From: Isoetes taiwanensis
Taxonomy: Eukaryota; Streptophyta; Lycopodiopsida; Isoetales; Isoetaceae
Length of the DNA stretch: 64,000 bases
Reading direction: 5' to 3'
NCBI GenBank assembly: GCA_021234155.1
Contig: JAJEKV010000010.1
Span: forward strand, 17,577,418-17,641,417
The position numbers and the translations under genes were made by a program. Every line of letters begins with the position of its first letter. Position 1 is the stretch's first letter. This document shows, one piece after another, positions 35,798 to 46,200 of this stretch. The notes under the pieces are model-generated. The model searched no databases, had not been told where the DNA came from, and was given only the letters and a program-made list of their open reading frames with translations.

Positions 35798-36211
35798 TCA
35801 AGTCATCAAGCAACATTTATGTATTTGTTCTTTTTCTTTTAGTTTCTGGCACCTCAATATTTTTTTGATCAATTTCGCTGGTATCATACAAAAATATTTA
35901 AACTCGCATGATAGGTATTCTCCACCTCGATCAGAGCGGATGCATTTCACCTTTTTTCCTGTTTCCCTTTCTACCATAGCTATAAAATGCTTGAATGCCA
36001 CTAAGGCTTTTGACTTCCTTGCAAGACAGTAACAAGTGCACATTCTACTGTAATCATCTATGACTGAAATAAAGTACATGTTCTTGCTTCTGCTCCTTAC
36101 ATTCAGGGGTCCACACAGATCAGTGTGGATCAGTTCCAAAACCTCTTTCGCCCCGTGTCTTGGTGTCTTGCTTTTGCAAACGACAGCCTGTTTAGCTTTC
36201 CAAGCATGCAT
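35798..36211 (-). pseudogene. Copia pol: integrase core, truncated
   Basis: HTDLCGPLNVRS (first catalytic Asp), SVIDDYSRM and SDRGGEYLS (second Asp) mark the integrase core. After GGEYLSCEFKYFC the sequence degenerates and the catalytic Glu region and C-terminus are missing. The break lies next to the TIR element, so a deletion may have accompanied or preceded that insertion. Confidence 0.88.
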
Positions 36212-36615
36212 CCTTCACATGTGAATTTGTCCCTTCTTGGATCAATGCAATTTATCCAACCCTTTTGAGCCAAGAACTTGATATTATTGCAATTTGTGTG
36301 TGCTAGCCTATTATGCCATAGTTCAACATCATAAGTGTTCACAGAATTTATACTTGGGCAGTTTGCTCCTTCCAGTTGAAATAAGTTACCACATCTCTTT
36401 GCCAAGAATTTTAATTCATTCCCAAGGTAGATTTTACATGCTTTGGAATGAAAGTTAACACTATAACCCAAATCAATCAATTGACTAACGAAAATCAGAT
36501 TTTTTATTATGCTTGGAACACAGAGTACATTTTCCACATCAAGTACATTGCCATGTGAATCTGTCAACTGCAACAGTCCACTTCCCTCAATCGATTGCAA
36601 TTCTCCGTTTCCCAC
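36130..36615 (-). pseudogene. Copia pol: gag-pre-integrase segment
   Basis: VENVLCVPSIIKNLIFVSQL and the zinc-binding LWHNRLAHTN ... CEGCMLGK pair are typical of the region between protease and integrase. It overlaps the integrase frame at its end, so a frameshift is required. Confidence 0.9.
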
Positions 36616-36619
36616 TTAA

Positions 36620-37737
36620 ATGCTCATCGGATAGGCTTTCTTGATGTTCTTGAGTAGACCAGTAGTTTGGACTACTGATCTCTTAGCTCCACTATAAACT
36701 ACAAAGGTGTCATGATTTGAGTTAGCTCCTTCAAATTTATCAACAATAGAAAATATGCAATGTACCTCGTTTTCATCTTCTACTTCCTTCTCCTCTTGAT
36801 CATGTTCTTTTGCAATATGTATGCCAACAACCCTTCCTCCTCCTCCACCTCTAGATTGATTGTTCCTTCCTCCTCTAGTGTTTCTTCCTTTACCCCGACC
36901 ATAGTCCTTTGGTGAGGAGCACTTAGCTGCTACATGACCCTTACCTCCAGAGTTAAAGCAGTTAATATCATTTTGTCTGAGTTTTGGGCATTCATTCTTA
37001 AAATGCCCAGCTTCTTTGCAATAGAAACAATTACCTTTGCCCTTCCCAACATATAATATCTCAGCAGATTCATCGACTCCCTTGGTTATTTTTCGTTGTT
37101 CATATTATGTTCTTAGCACATTTTCAGCTTCCTCGCGGGTCTTACTCATATTCCTTATGAACAAGGCTAGCTGATCATTAACAATGGCTCTAGAGAGTTG
37201 GAGAACCTGACTTCTATCAAACACACTAACTCCTGCTCCTTCCAAATCAGCTATAATATTATCAAAGTCACTAAAAAAAGTAGAAACATCTCCATCATCT
37301 GGCAGTTTTAACCCTGCAGTAGATCAATTTGGGAAGAGGTCTTTTCTTCATAATGTTTCAGGCAGAAATAACCACATCTCTCTGGGTGACTTGTTTCTAA
37401 GTTTGAGTCTAATTGTAGGACTCACCTTGCACGAAATAATCCCCTGAGCTTCTTTGATTTTTGCATATAATGTCCTTGATGCTCCAACTGTTTGAGTTGC
37501 TCTTGCAATACTGGCTTCACCTGTACTGTTATTCTCAGGATTAGTTGCAATATTTACTGAACTAGCAGACCTGGATAGTGTGTTCAAGACTGCATCTTCA
37601 CCCTCTGGATCTACAAGATCCCATAGATCCTCAACTTCAAGAATGTGCTTAATCAAGTCCTTCCAGATTAGAAAGCCTGCTCCACCTTTGAACACCTCAA
37701 TTGTGCTCAACAAGCTTGCACCAAAACGTTTGGACAT
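36620..37737 (-). pseudogene. Copia gag with zinc knuckles and protease remnant
   Basis: Gag begins MSKRFGASLLSTIEVFKGGA at 37737 and shifts frame near 37340. It then continues (FSDFDNIIADLEGAGVSVFD) to a stop in LRT*YEQRK near 37105. Two zinc knuckles follow (about 36925-37032). The first, CFYCKEAGHFKNEC, is intact. The second has CFNSGGKGHVAAKC, with Ser in place of its second Cys. The protease active site reads VVYSGAKRS where DSGA is expected, so it would be dead. Confidence 0.85.
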
Positions 37738-37779
37738 ATTGATAGATTTCTTTTGTCAGGTCCTGCTTCGGTATGTCCT

Positions 37780-37791
37780 GCTCTGATACCA
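37780..37791 (-). other. Copia primer-binding site (initiator tRNA-Met)
   Basis: On the minus strand TGGTATCAGAGC, the usual plant Copia primer site, two bases after the LTR end TTTTCTAACA. Confidence 0.92.
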
Positions 37792-37792
37792 A

Positions 37793-38078
37793 TGTTAGAA
37801 AATCACAATATATCATGCAGCTACACCTGTGGGCTCGATAACATTCAATCAAGTGTTCAATATAGAGTGCATAATGATATCAAGATATCGAGCAAAATAT
37901 CAACTATCATTTATATCATATTGAATATGAAGTCACATTAGCCATGGAACTAACAAAATTTCATTAGCTATTTTACCACAACTTCCGACTTGATTATCGA
38001 GAGCCCAAACAATATATCTTCTCCTTTTGATTATTCATCTGCAGAATAGTTCAATCTCCTATTAGATACACTTCTTGG
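37793..38078 (-). repeat. Copia 5' LTR (right), first part
   Basis: Matches 32253 onward closely. It is interrupted at 38078 by the LINE. The target sequence acttcttgg (38070-38078) is repeated at 40602-40610. Confidence 0.9.
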
Positions 38079-38533
38079 AGGATCTTGAAAAAGCCACCCT
38101 CTTATTGGCTAAGAATAAATGTCCGGGTATGGATGGAATTCCCATCGAATTCTACCAATGCAATTGGGAATGGATTAAAAATGATATCTTTTCTGCATAC
38201 ACAGACTTCTTGCAAGCTGAAAATTTAAATCCAAGATTGAATACAGGCTGCATTGCCTTGGTACCCAAGTGTAAGGAGCCAAGCACAATTAACGATTGGA
38301 GGCCTATCACACTCCTATCTGCATTTTACAAAATCATAGCCAAGGCTATGGCAGAGAAGATCAAACCAATTTTAGCGGAAGGTATCTCACAGGCCCAATC
38401 TGGCTTCTTACTGGGTAGGAGTATTCTGAGCAATGTGGCATCAGCTTTTGAAGGGTTGCACCGGGCCGTAAAAAACAGACAAAAAGTAGCCTATCTAAAG
38501 CTATATTTCACCAAGGCATATGACAAAGATTAG
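38079..38533 (+). pseudogene. L1-type reverse transcriptase fragment
   Basis: About 150 codons: KNKCPGMDGIPIEFYQ, GCIALVPKCKEP, DWRPITLLSAFYKIIAKAMA and QSGFLLGRSI. These are the fingers blocks of plant L1 RT. It breaks at YFTKAYDKD, just at the first catalytic Asp region; here Asp is replaced (LYFTKAYD for the usual L-D-F-x-K-A-Y-D). Frameshifted remains of the palm follow. Confidence 0.9.
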
Positions 38534-38786
38534 ATGGAGTTTTCTCAGATAAAATGATGCTCAAAGCCGGGTTGTGGGGATATTTTTACGAAGGGGTAAT
38601 GAAACTATTGAGATCAGCTCGAGCCTCGCCTTATTTCAAGGTGAATCATCTCCTATATTTGAGATTAAGAGGGGCATCGAGCAAGGTTGTCCCCCGCTCC
38701 TTTTCTCTTCAATATAGCAAAGATAAGTCCTCTCACGCTTATTCCCGCAAGCATCCGGCAGACGGTCTCATTCAGGGACTAGAAAT

Positions 38787-39554
38787 GTGGGACGGTTCTC
38801 AACAAATCAGAAACCAAAGATGCGCATCGACTCATTTTACTTTTATCGAGGTAGAGGAAAACAATATGTCATGTGCAGACAACCATCGCCACCCTTCTCA
38901 ATAGCTTCAGGTTGCCTCATAAATTGGAAAAAATGCTCAGTGCAGTGGCCTTTGGAGAACAGGCATCCCATATGTTTGGAAAGCTTACCATGTGAACACT
39001 CCAGCTTGTTAGGAATCCCAGTAGGCATTAACATCACTAGTGCACGAATATGGGATGAAATGCTACTAGGCCTATATAAACACCTAAATTGGTGGAAGGT
39101 AGCAAAGTTATCCCTTGCAGGGAGGATTACTGTGGCAAAACATGTGCTAAGTAATACTTATGTATACATATCATCAATTCTACTTGCTCCGAGGGAGAAG
39201 GTGCAGGAGTTAGAAGGGTTGATTCGAAACTTCGTCTGGGGAGGTAATGAAGAAGGTGCAACGATCAAAATTGTTTGGTGGAAGTGCAAGAGGGACAAAA
39301 CAGAAGGGGGAATAGGTATGTTTGACATAGTCTTACAGAGCAAAGTATTAATAGCCAAATTCATATGGATGATTCTTCAGGAAAAGGTGAAGTCTCCAGG
39401 TTTGCACCTCATCAACCAAGCTCTATTATATTCTTGTAAGCATAGTAAGCCCTCCGTCAAGGTCTCGCCCATGGTCTCTCTTTTTTTCTCAAGCCATGTA
39501 AAGAAGCCTCCCCTTCAAGAAGGGTCTTGCCATAAAGAAACTATTCACGCTTGA
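38787..39554 (+). pseudogene. L1-type RT thumb and connecting region
   Basis: Contains GCLINWKKCSVQW, LGIPVG, WWKVAKLSLAGRITVAKHVL and IRNFVWGG...IVWWKCKRDKTEGGIGMFD. This is the conserved region downstream of plant L1 RT. The reading frame is lost near 39500. Confidence 0.9.
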
Positions 39555-39935
39555 TATCAGCAAATTTAAAGGGGACCTCCCTCCATGGTGGGTACCAAAG
39601 GAATTGCACAATAAACAAGGCCCATTAGGTATAGTGGTCGACGCGAGGATTGTGAAGAGATGGAAAAACTGTGGTATACATTCTTGTGCTCGGTGGTATA
39701 CGGAGAGCACCCGCCGGGCTTGGGAAGCATTTCAAGCCCTGCTTTTGGTTTAAAGGAGGCGCACAAGATAATTTGGGAATGCGTGGCTTCCGTATCTCCC
39801 AAACACAATAAATAGAGGAGATCAAAGTCCATGGGTCGTACATCCTTCTGCATGACCAAACAAGTTTGTGAAGTCATGCTACAAAGAGTTTGAAGGCTAA
39901 GGGATTTCTTCCAAAGATCTCCCAAGTGGGAGCTA

Positions 39936-40262
39936 GTGATCACTGAGGACATCCTTAAAAACATCTGGAGAAATGCTTGGCTGAAATTCCTCCCTCCACG
40001 AATCAACGCCTTTCTTTGGCAAGTGATCCACAGGGTCCCAAGGGTCAATCATCTAGTCTCCAAATGGGACAATAACGTGAGCCCACTTTGCCCTATGTGT
40101 GAAGAGGAAGAGGAATCCATAGAACATTGTCCGGTGGAATGTGGGATGCCGCATGAAGTATGGGCCCGAGTCCGGATAGGTTCAATACCCTTTAGGAACC
40201 AAAGAATTGCCGCTAGGAATTCTCCCTCCGCAATGGTGTCCCAAGAAGAACTTTTCACATAG
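39936..40262 (+). pseudogene. zf-RVT domain of the LINE
   Basis: NIWRNAWLKFLPPRINAFLW followed by CPMCEEEEESIEHCPVEC gives the Cys/His cluster of the zf-RVT domain found at the C-terminus of plant LINEs. Confidence 0.9.
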
Positions 40263-40601
40263 CCGGGCCCGGACGATCCGTCAATATGGAAAAGGAGGAA
40301 TGCCCGAGTCTTTGCTGAGAATCAGGAGGTATTCATATCATCAACTCAGCTACTTCACCTGGTACTTGAAAGACTTAAAAAATTTAGGCTAGTAAATGTG
40401 AAGAAGAGGTAAAGGAAGAAATATGGGGCACCTATTTTAATCTGGTCTAGGTCGGGAAAGAGAATAGTACAAGCTGGAGCTACGTAGCTACCCCCATCTC
40501 ATATTCGTGGATGGGTGCACCTCTGCCCTGTGGCTTTGTATCATTCTCTCTAAGTAAATAAAATCTTTTTTATCCCTCAAAAAAAAAAAAAAAAAAAAAA
40601 A

Positions 40602-40916
40602 ACTTCTTGGTTTTATATTTTAGCAGCCCGACCGATTTGAAGTCGGCCATGGGTGCTAGCTTCTGTGCCCCATTCGTATTGGTTTAGTCTCCCCAAAATG
40701 TGCCTCAACCTCCTCGGCTAAATAGTCACTTTAATAACATTTGATTTTCCTCCTATGGTATAATAGACCTTGTCCCATATTCCTTTATCATCGTATATTT
40801 CTATAAGCCACATGCCCATCTGTTCTTCATAACTTATTTGCTTCGTATAGTTCCTGTAATGCTTAAGTAGCCAGGATACATGTGTTTTATCATCAACCTG
40901 TACTCCAGCATGTGAT
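40602..40916 (-). repeat. Copia 5' LTR (right), second part
   Basis: Resumes the LTR after the LINE and matches the left LTR up to ctccagcatgtgatg. The outermost 20 bp or so of the LTR are replaced by unrelated sequence, so the outer edge of the element is lost and no Copia target duplication can be confirmed. Confidence 0.85.
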
Positions 40917-40929
40917 GTGACATGGAAGA

Positions 40930-42640
40930 TAGGAGCTATGATGTCCAAAGAAAAATTAGGGTAAAATAACTCCAACAAAATGAAAATATCAAACTTAAGG
41001 GAAGTACATGAATGTAACGAGATTCATTTTAGATATTATAAGTACAAATTGGAAAATTGAAATAAAGTTTTGACTAAATTATCTCCAATCTAGCATCATA
41101 AGTTTAATCAACTAATGTTTCTATGACATGTTTATATAATCTAAACAACCAAAACAAATGCTAGTCAAAGGCTTATAATATGGTTATTTCAATATTGTTT
41201 TTTCGCACGCCATAATTCAAGAAATTGATAGCAGGAAGTTTTTGGCTTTCATATAGTCAGCAATGTTTTTAAAAAGTTTTCACTGGTATCTTTCTTTTTT
41301 TCCAATGGTTCTACAGTTGGTTCAATAACTCTTATTGGATACGTGCCATCTAGGTTTTAAGCACGTGATTTTACTGTAGTATTGTTACCAATAAATATCT
41401 GACATTCTTCAAGAGAAACTTTGAGAGAGATTTAAAGGAGAGATACATTTGTCATGCCCATTAATGTTACTGTAGTCTTTGGGGAGAGCATCTAGGAACG
41501 ATATTACCAAAGATGCCATACCACCACCATCACCACATTGTGTGTAGTATCAAGTGACTCGAACCTCTTGTGAATAATATTCTACACAAGCCCCTAAAAA
41601 ATGTATAGACTAAGTGAGTGTAGCACAATATCTAACAATTAATGTGTAGTATTAGAAGATCCGAGGAGTTGAAAAGAAAAGGAAAAGAAAACTAAAGAAT
41701 TCAGAGTTGATGTCAATCAATCATTATCTTTTCAAGTTATAGTTATAGCCAACTAATATGGTTGTATACCGTGTCCATAGAATAAAAGCAAAAGTCAATA
41801 CACAATCTCTCTTTCAACGGGCTGACAAAAAAGAACAAATTCTTTTGCTTTGTTTAAGACAAAAATGCAACGCTCCATGATTGTCAGCATATCTATTTCC
41901 TTGGTCATTACTACCCACCGCCACCAGCCAACAGCAGGTTGAGGAGCTCCTGACAGGAGAGGCCTTTTCCCCTAGCAGCAAGTTTTTAATTGTGCAATTG
42001 AATGATAGACCCAGAGGAAAGTAGCCAATTGGAAGGACAGTTGAAGAGTTGGAGTTGAAGGGGTATTGCAGAAAGAGATAGATAGAAGTAGCCAAGTGGA
42101 AGGGAAGTTGAAGGGGTATTGCAAAAAGAGAAGCAAATGGGAGAGGCTATGTGTGGAGGCTGGGAGACATTGATAGACTAGGATGAGGCTAGGAGAAATA
42201 TATGGTGACAATCTGGAGGGCGGTTTTAACACTGATGAAGCAATCAGGACGAGGCGTTGAATCTGTGATGTGCGCGCATGCACTCACATCCAAGTGCTAG
42301 TGCCCAGAGGGGAGGATCCACCACACAATGATAAGATGCAATATGTAGATTGTTGACAGGCTACACCATGAGATGAGATTGTTGTAAAAGGAAAAGCATA
42401 TGCCATATGGTGATGCATTATCCTAATTTCATCATCAGAACAACACAAGAGGGCACCTTATAATGTGTAGCAAAAATAAAAGAATGTTCAATACCCAAAA
42501 AGATTTATTCCCTACCAATAAAAGGGAATACCAGAGGCCTTGACATGTGGCTCTCCCTTGATAAGGCTTTTCTTGGGTAGCAGGCCTCTTGTGCAGGATG
42601 TCATCCTTTTCCTCGCATAACAAAGGAATTTGCATGGATT
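40930..42640. other. Gene-free stretch upstream of the TPS1-type gene
   Basis: AT-rich, no supported gene or element. A short repeated phrase (agtggaagggaagttgaaggggtattgca and a near copy) occurs at about 42035-42125. Confidence 0.45.
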
Positions 42641-43227
42641 AGAGTGCCCAGATCCGGCTCCTGTTGCCCGCTGCAAGTTTTTGTTCGAATTTGAATCCTC
42701 TGTTTTTTGGCTCTCTTTTTAGCCTCCGACCATTTATAGTTTCTTGTTTAAAAAGATTTTCTTGCCCAGAAGTTGAAGGAATTTTATATGGGCGATTGGT
42801 TTTTCCCATGCCCAATTAGCCTGCTTGCCGATCTCTCCAACGGTGCTGATTCTGATTTCATGCCCTGTTGTCTACTACCACCGCACTTGTAATCTTCTTC
42901 ATCAGCAAAGAATTAAGAGGTGATTTATCCTTTCTCTATCTGGGGTAATTCACCTGTTGGGCTTCTTCTTCTTGGCTTGTTGGATCTAATCTACATTTTT
43001 GTGGATGATCAGATTTAGCAGCGGTTTCAATTCAAATATAGGAGTTTGCAATTTCCATTTCAGGAAGCACTTTCCAATCCTACCGATTGGGGTGGGATAA
43101 TTTGAAATCGGGCATATGTTTTACATTTGCTCGAATAGGGAGGCCCGTGCCTTTTCCTCTTCCTCAATAAGGATTTCTTCTTCTAAACATAGCCCACATT
43201 GTACAATAGTTATCGAGCCCTTGTTCT
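42641..43227 (+). promoter_or_regulatory. Probable promoter/5' leader region of the TPS1-type gene
   Basis: Immediately upstream of the first ATG. Pyrimidine-rich with candidate splice sites, so it may hold leader exons and an intron, but the transcription start cannot be placed. Called by position only. Confidence 0.35.
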
Positions 43228-46200
43228 GTGCAAGGCAAAGAAACAAGGGCATTGAGTAAAGAGAGATTTGAAGAGATCGGGCGTATGCCTTACTCTCTGT
43301 CTACGAAGGCCCCAGACAGGACAAAATCATGGCAAGAAGAGGATTCAGAGCACCGCCCACTTCAAAGAAGACTCTCACTTTCTTCTACACCTGCAGAAAA
43401 AGGGGGCCGAATGCCCCACCGCACCGCTTCTCTTTCTGACCCCGATTTTGGAATTGGGACACCGTTAGCAAATATTTCCACATCTAGGCTTGAAAGATTA
43501 CTTAGAGAAAGGCAACTTAGGAAAGATACCTTCAAAATTCCTCCAGAGAAAAGGATCCAGAGGGCTGGAAGCGGAGGAAATGACAGTGGCTTTCGAGAAA
43601 AGTTTTCAGGGAAAGGTGTGGAAGGATCGAGCAGCAGAGAAGAGAGCTGGCGTGCAAAACAGAGGCTGCTTGTTGTGGCCAATAGGCTCCCTGTTTCTGC
43701 AATTCGGAAGGGCGAAACTTTATGGGATTTGGAGCTCCAAACTGCAGGAGGTCTCGTCAGTGCACTACTTGGTAAGCTTTTCTTTGCTTACGAATTGGAT
43801 TCAATTGGTTTTGCTCCATACAAACTAAAGCTTCCTTGGTTATGTATAGCCCATGGATGGCCTGGGGTCCACAGTTTTTGGTTTATTATGTAGTTCAAAA
43901 CTTTTGAAATTTTAGAAGCTTGCTGTAGCCTCGATGTTGAATCTGGTTATGCTCTGTTGGGATTTCAGTTGCTAGTGGACATGCAAATGAAGTGCCCTGT
44001 CATTTAGGATTTTTGTTACTGTTTCTAACTTCCTAGATGATTTGTATCTTCAGGTGTGAAGCATTTTGAAGCCACATGGATTGGATGGCCAGGTGTCAAT
44101 GTGCAGGATGAAAAAGGGAAGGCATCCTTATCGGAGGCAATGCAAAAAGAGGTATACTTATTTAGTTACAAGTTTAGTTGATTTGAGTAGTCATGGTCTT
44201 TGTACGTGCCATAGATGGAAGTTACAATCCTTTGCTCCTTACATGTAGGGTTTTATACCAGTGTTCCTTGATGAAGATACTGTTGATCAGTATTACAATG
44301 GCTACTGCAACAATGTTCTTTGGCCACTATTCCATTACATAGGGCTTCGTCAAGACGACAGACTGGCTGCAACCAGAAGTTTGCAATCTCAGTTTGATGC
44401 ATACAAAGAGGCCAATAAGCTTTTCGCGGAGGTGGTCCTTAAGCATTATAAAGAGGGGGATGTTGTCTGGTGTCATGACTATCATCTTATGTTTCTCCCG
44501 AAGTTTTTGAAGGAGGGTAACAGCAGAATAAAAGTTGGGTGGTTTCTTCACACACCTTTTCCGTCCTCGGAAATATATAGGACATTACCATTACGTTCAG
44601 AGCTTCTGCAAGCCGTCCTCATGGCAGATTTGGTCGGGTAAGTCTTCCGTGGAGCGAGATTAATCGTTTTGTCTTCAGTTGGAGGGAAAATGACTAGCTT
44701 TTTCTACCTTCTGAATGTCAAGGTAAGATCACCTTTCTTAGAGTGCAATCTATGTCTTAAGATGGAGTTTTGTTGTTTGCCCTCCAGGTTTCATACATAT
44801 GATTATGCCAGACATTTTGTCAGTGCATGCACACGTATCTTGGGGTTAGAAGGCACTCCAGAAGGTGTTGAAGACCAGGGAAAGCTTACACGTGTTGCAG
44901 CGGTATCTAGAAAGTTCTCTCATTTTTATGTAATCATATTAGTTTTAAATTTGTCAAGGATGTTAATCTTTGAAGTATATGCTTCTGCTTTTTGCAGTTT
45001 CCAGTTGGCATCGATTCAGAAAGATTCACAGCAGCAACTGAAACTGATCTTGTAAAACATAGAATTCAAGAGTTACGTGCCCGTTTTGATGGTCGAAAGG
45101 TTTGCACAATGCATGTTTCTGTGCTGAGTTGATACTCTTATTCTATTATAATGAATGATGCTTCCAAACAGGTTATGTTGGGCGTTGACCGTCTGGATAT
45201 GATTAAGGGCATCCCTCAAAAGCTCCTTGCCTTTGAGAAGTTTTTGGAAGACAATCGTGCCTGGCATGATAAGGTGTTATTGGTTCAAATTGCTGTCCCT
45301 ACTCGAACAGATGTGCCAGAGTGTATACTCTAAAACCTTCTTAATTTCACCTGTGATCGAAGCCAATTGGGAACTACACCCGTTGCATATCCCTCCGGAA
45401 CCAATGGCTGAGAATAGACAGTGAAACCTCTGTTCCTATTGCATTTGCTATCATAAGTCATTAAAGCTCATTGCTGTTTGACTTTTATTTTGTAGCCAGA
45501 TTAGCTATGGGAGTGTTAAGCTTAAAAGAATGGAAAGTGTAGGTTCTGGCAGAAGTCAATGCTATTTATGCCTTCCTATTCTGTTATCTTCTTCGCATAA
45601 AGATAAAGAGAGATGTCTCCTGCAATTTCTTCCTATCAAAATCAGAAACCCTCCAGATCTTGAGCATTAAGGTTTTTAAACATTGCAACTTAGTTTGCTT
45701 TTCCATTCTTCAGATATGTGCATAGTAAGCCGAATGTGTCACAGACAATATTGAATTTTCTTGCTTTCTGCTTATTTGCAGAACTTAGCTTGGAATCATC
45801 CAGCATGAGCTCATTTGCTTGTTAGCCTTCAGATCACTCCTCTGCAAGTTCACCCTTTTATGCCAATTATGGCAAACTTTATTACTTTCTTCGTTGGAAA
45901 GTTTTTGCCCTTGAAAAGATGAAGCATATTGATATCATTATTTACTGCCAGTTGAAGGGTTTATAGGGTTTTATTGAGGAGAATGCTAACCAGCAATCAA
46001 TTTTTCAGATCAACGACTTACCAGTCAAGTCCATGAGATTGTTGGTCGCATCAATGGACGCTTTGGTACTTTAACTACTGTTCCTATTCACCATCTTGTA
46101 AGTAAGCTTCAGAGTAGCCAATCAGGGCCTTGCTTCATTATTCAGAGTATGTTTTGCTGCTGCAGGACCGATCTTTGAAATTTCATGAGCTGTGCGCGTT

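Larger units (their letters stand above)
38079..40601 (+). mobile_element. 5'-truncated L1-type LINE inserted in the Copia LTR
   Basis: Flanked by a 9-bp target duplication (acttcttgg at 38070-38078 and 40602-40610) and ending in an A-run of about 23 (40579-40601). It begins inside the RT domain, so it is 5'-truncated. RT, connecting region and zf-RVT domain follow in order but in several frames. The orientation is opposite to the host Copia. Confidence 0.95.
32253..40916 (-). mobile_element. Ty1/Copia LTR retrotransposon, dead, with two nested insertions
   Basis: Minus-strand element with LTRs at left (32253-32862) and right (37793-38078 continuing at 40602-40916). A primer-binding site complementary to initiator-Met tRNA is at 37780-37791. 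Gag, zinc knuckles, gag-pre-integrase, integrase, RT and RNase H follow in Copia order. A 1.2-kb TIR element sits between integrase and RT (34555-35781). A truncated L1-type LINE splits the right LTR (38079-40601). Frameshifts, stops, a lost protease Asp and a missing integrase C-terminus make it inactive. Confidence 0.92.

Noticed and set aside
43362-43682. 106-codon minus-strand frame
   Set aside because: It is the antisense of the first TPS1 exon.
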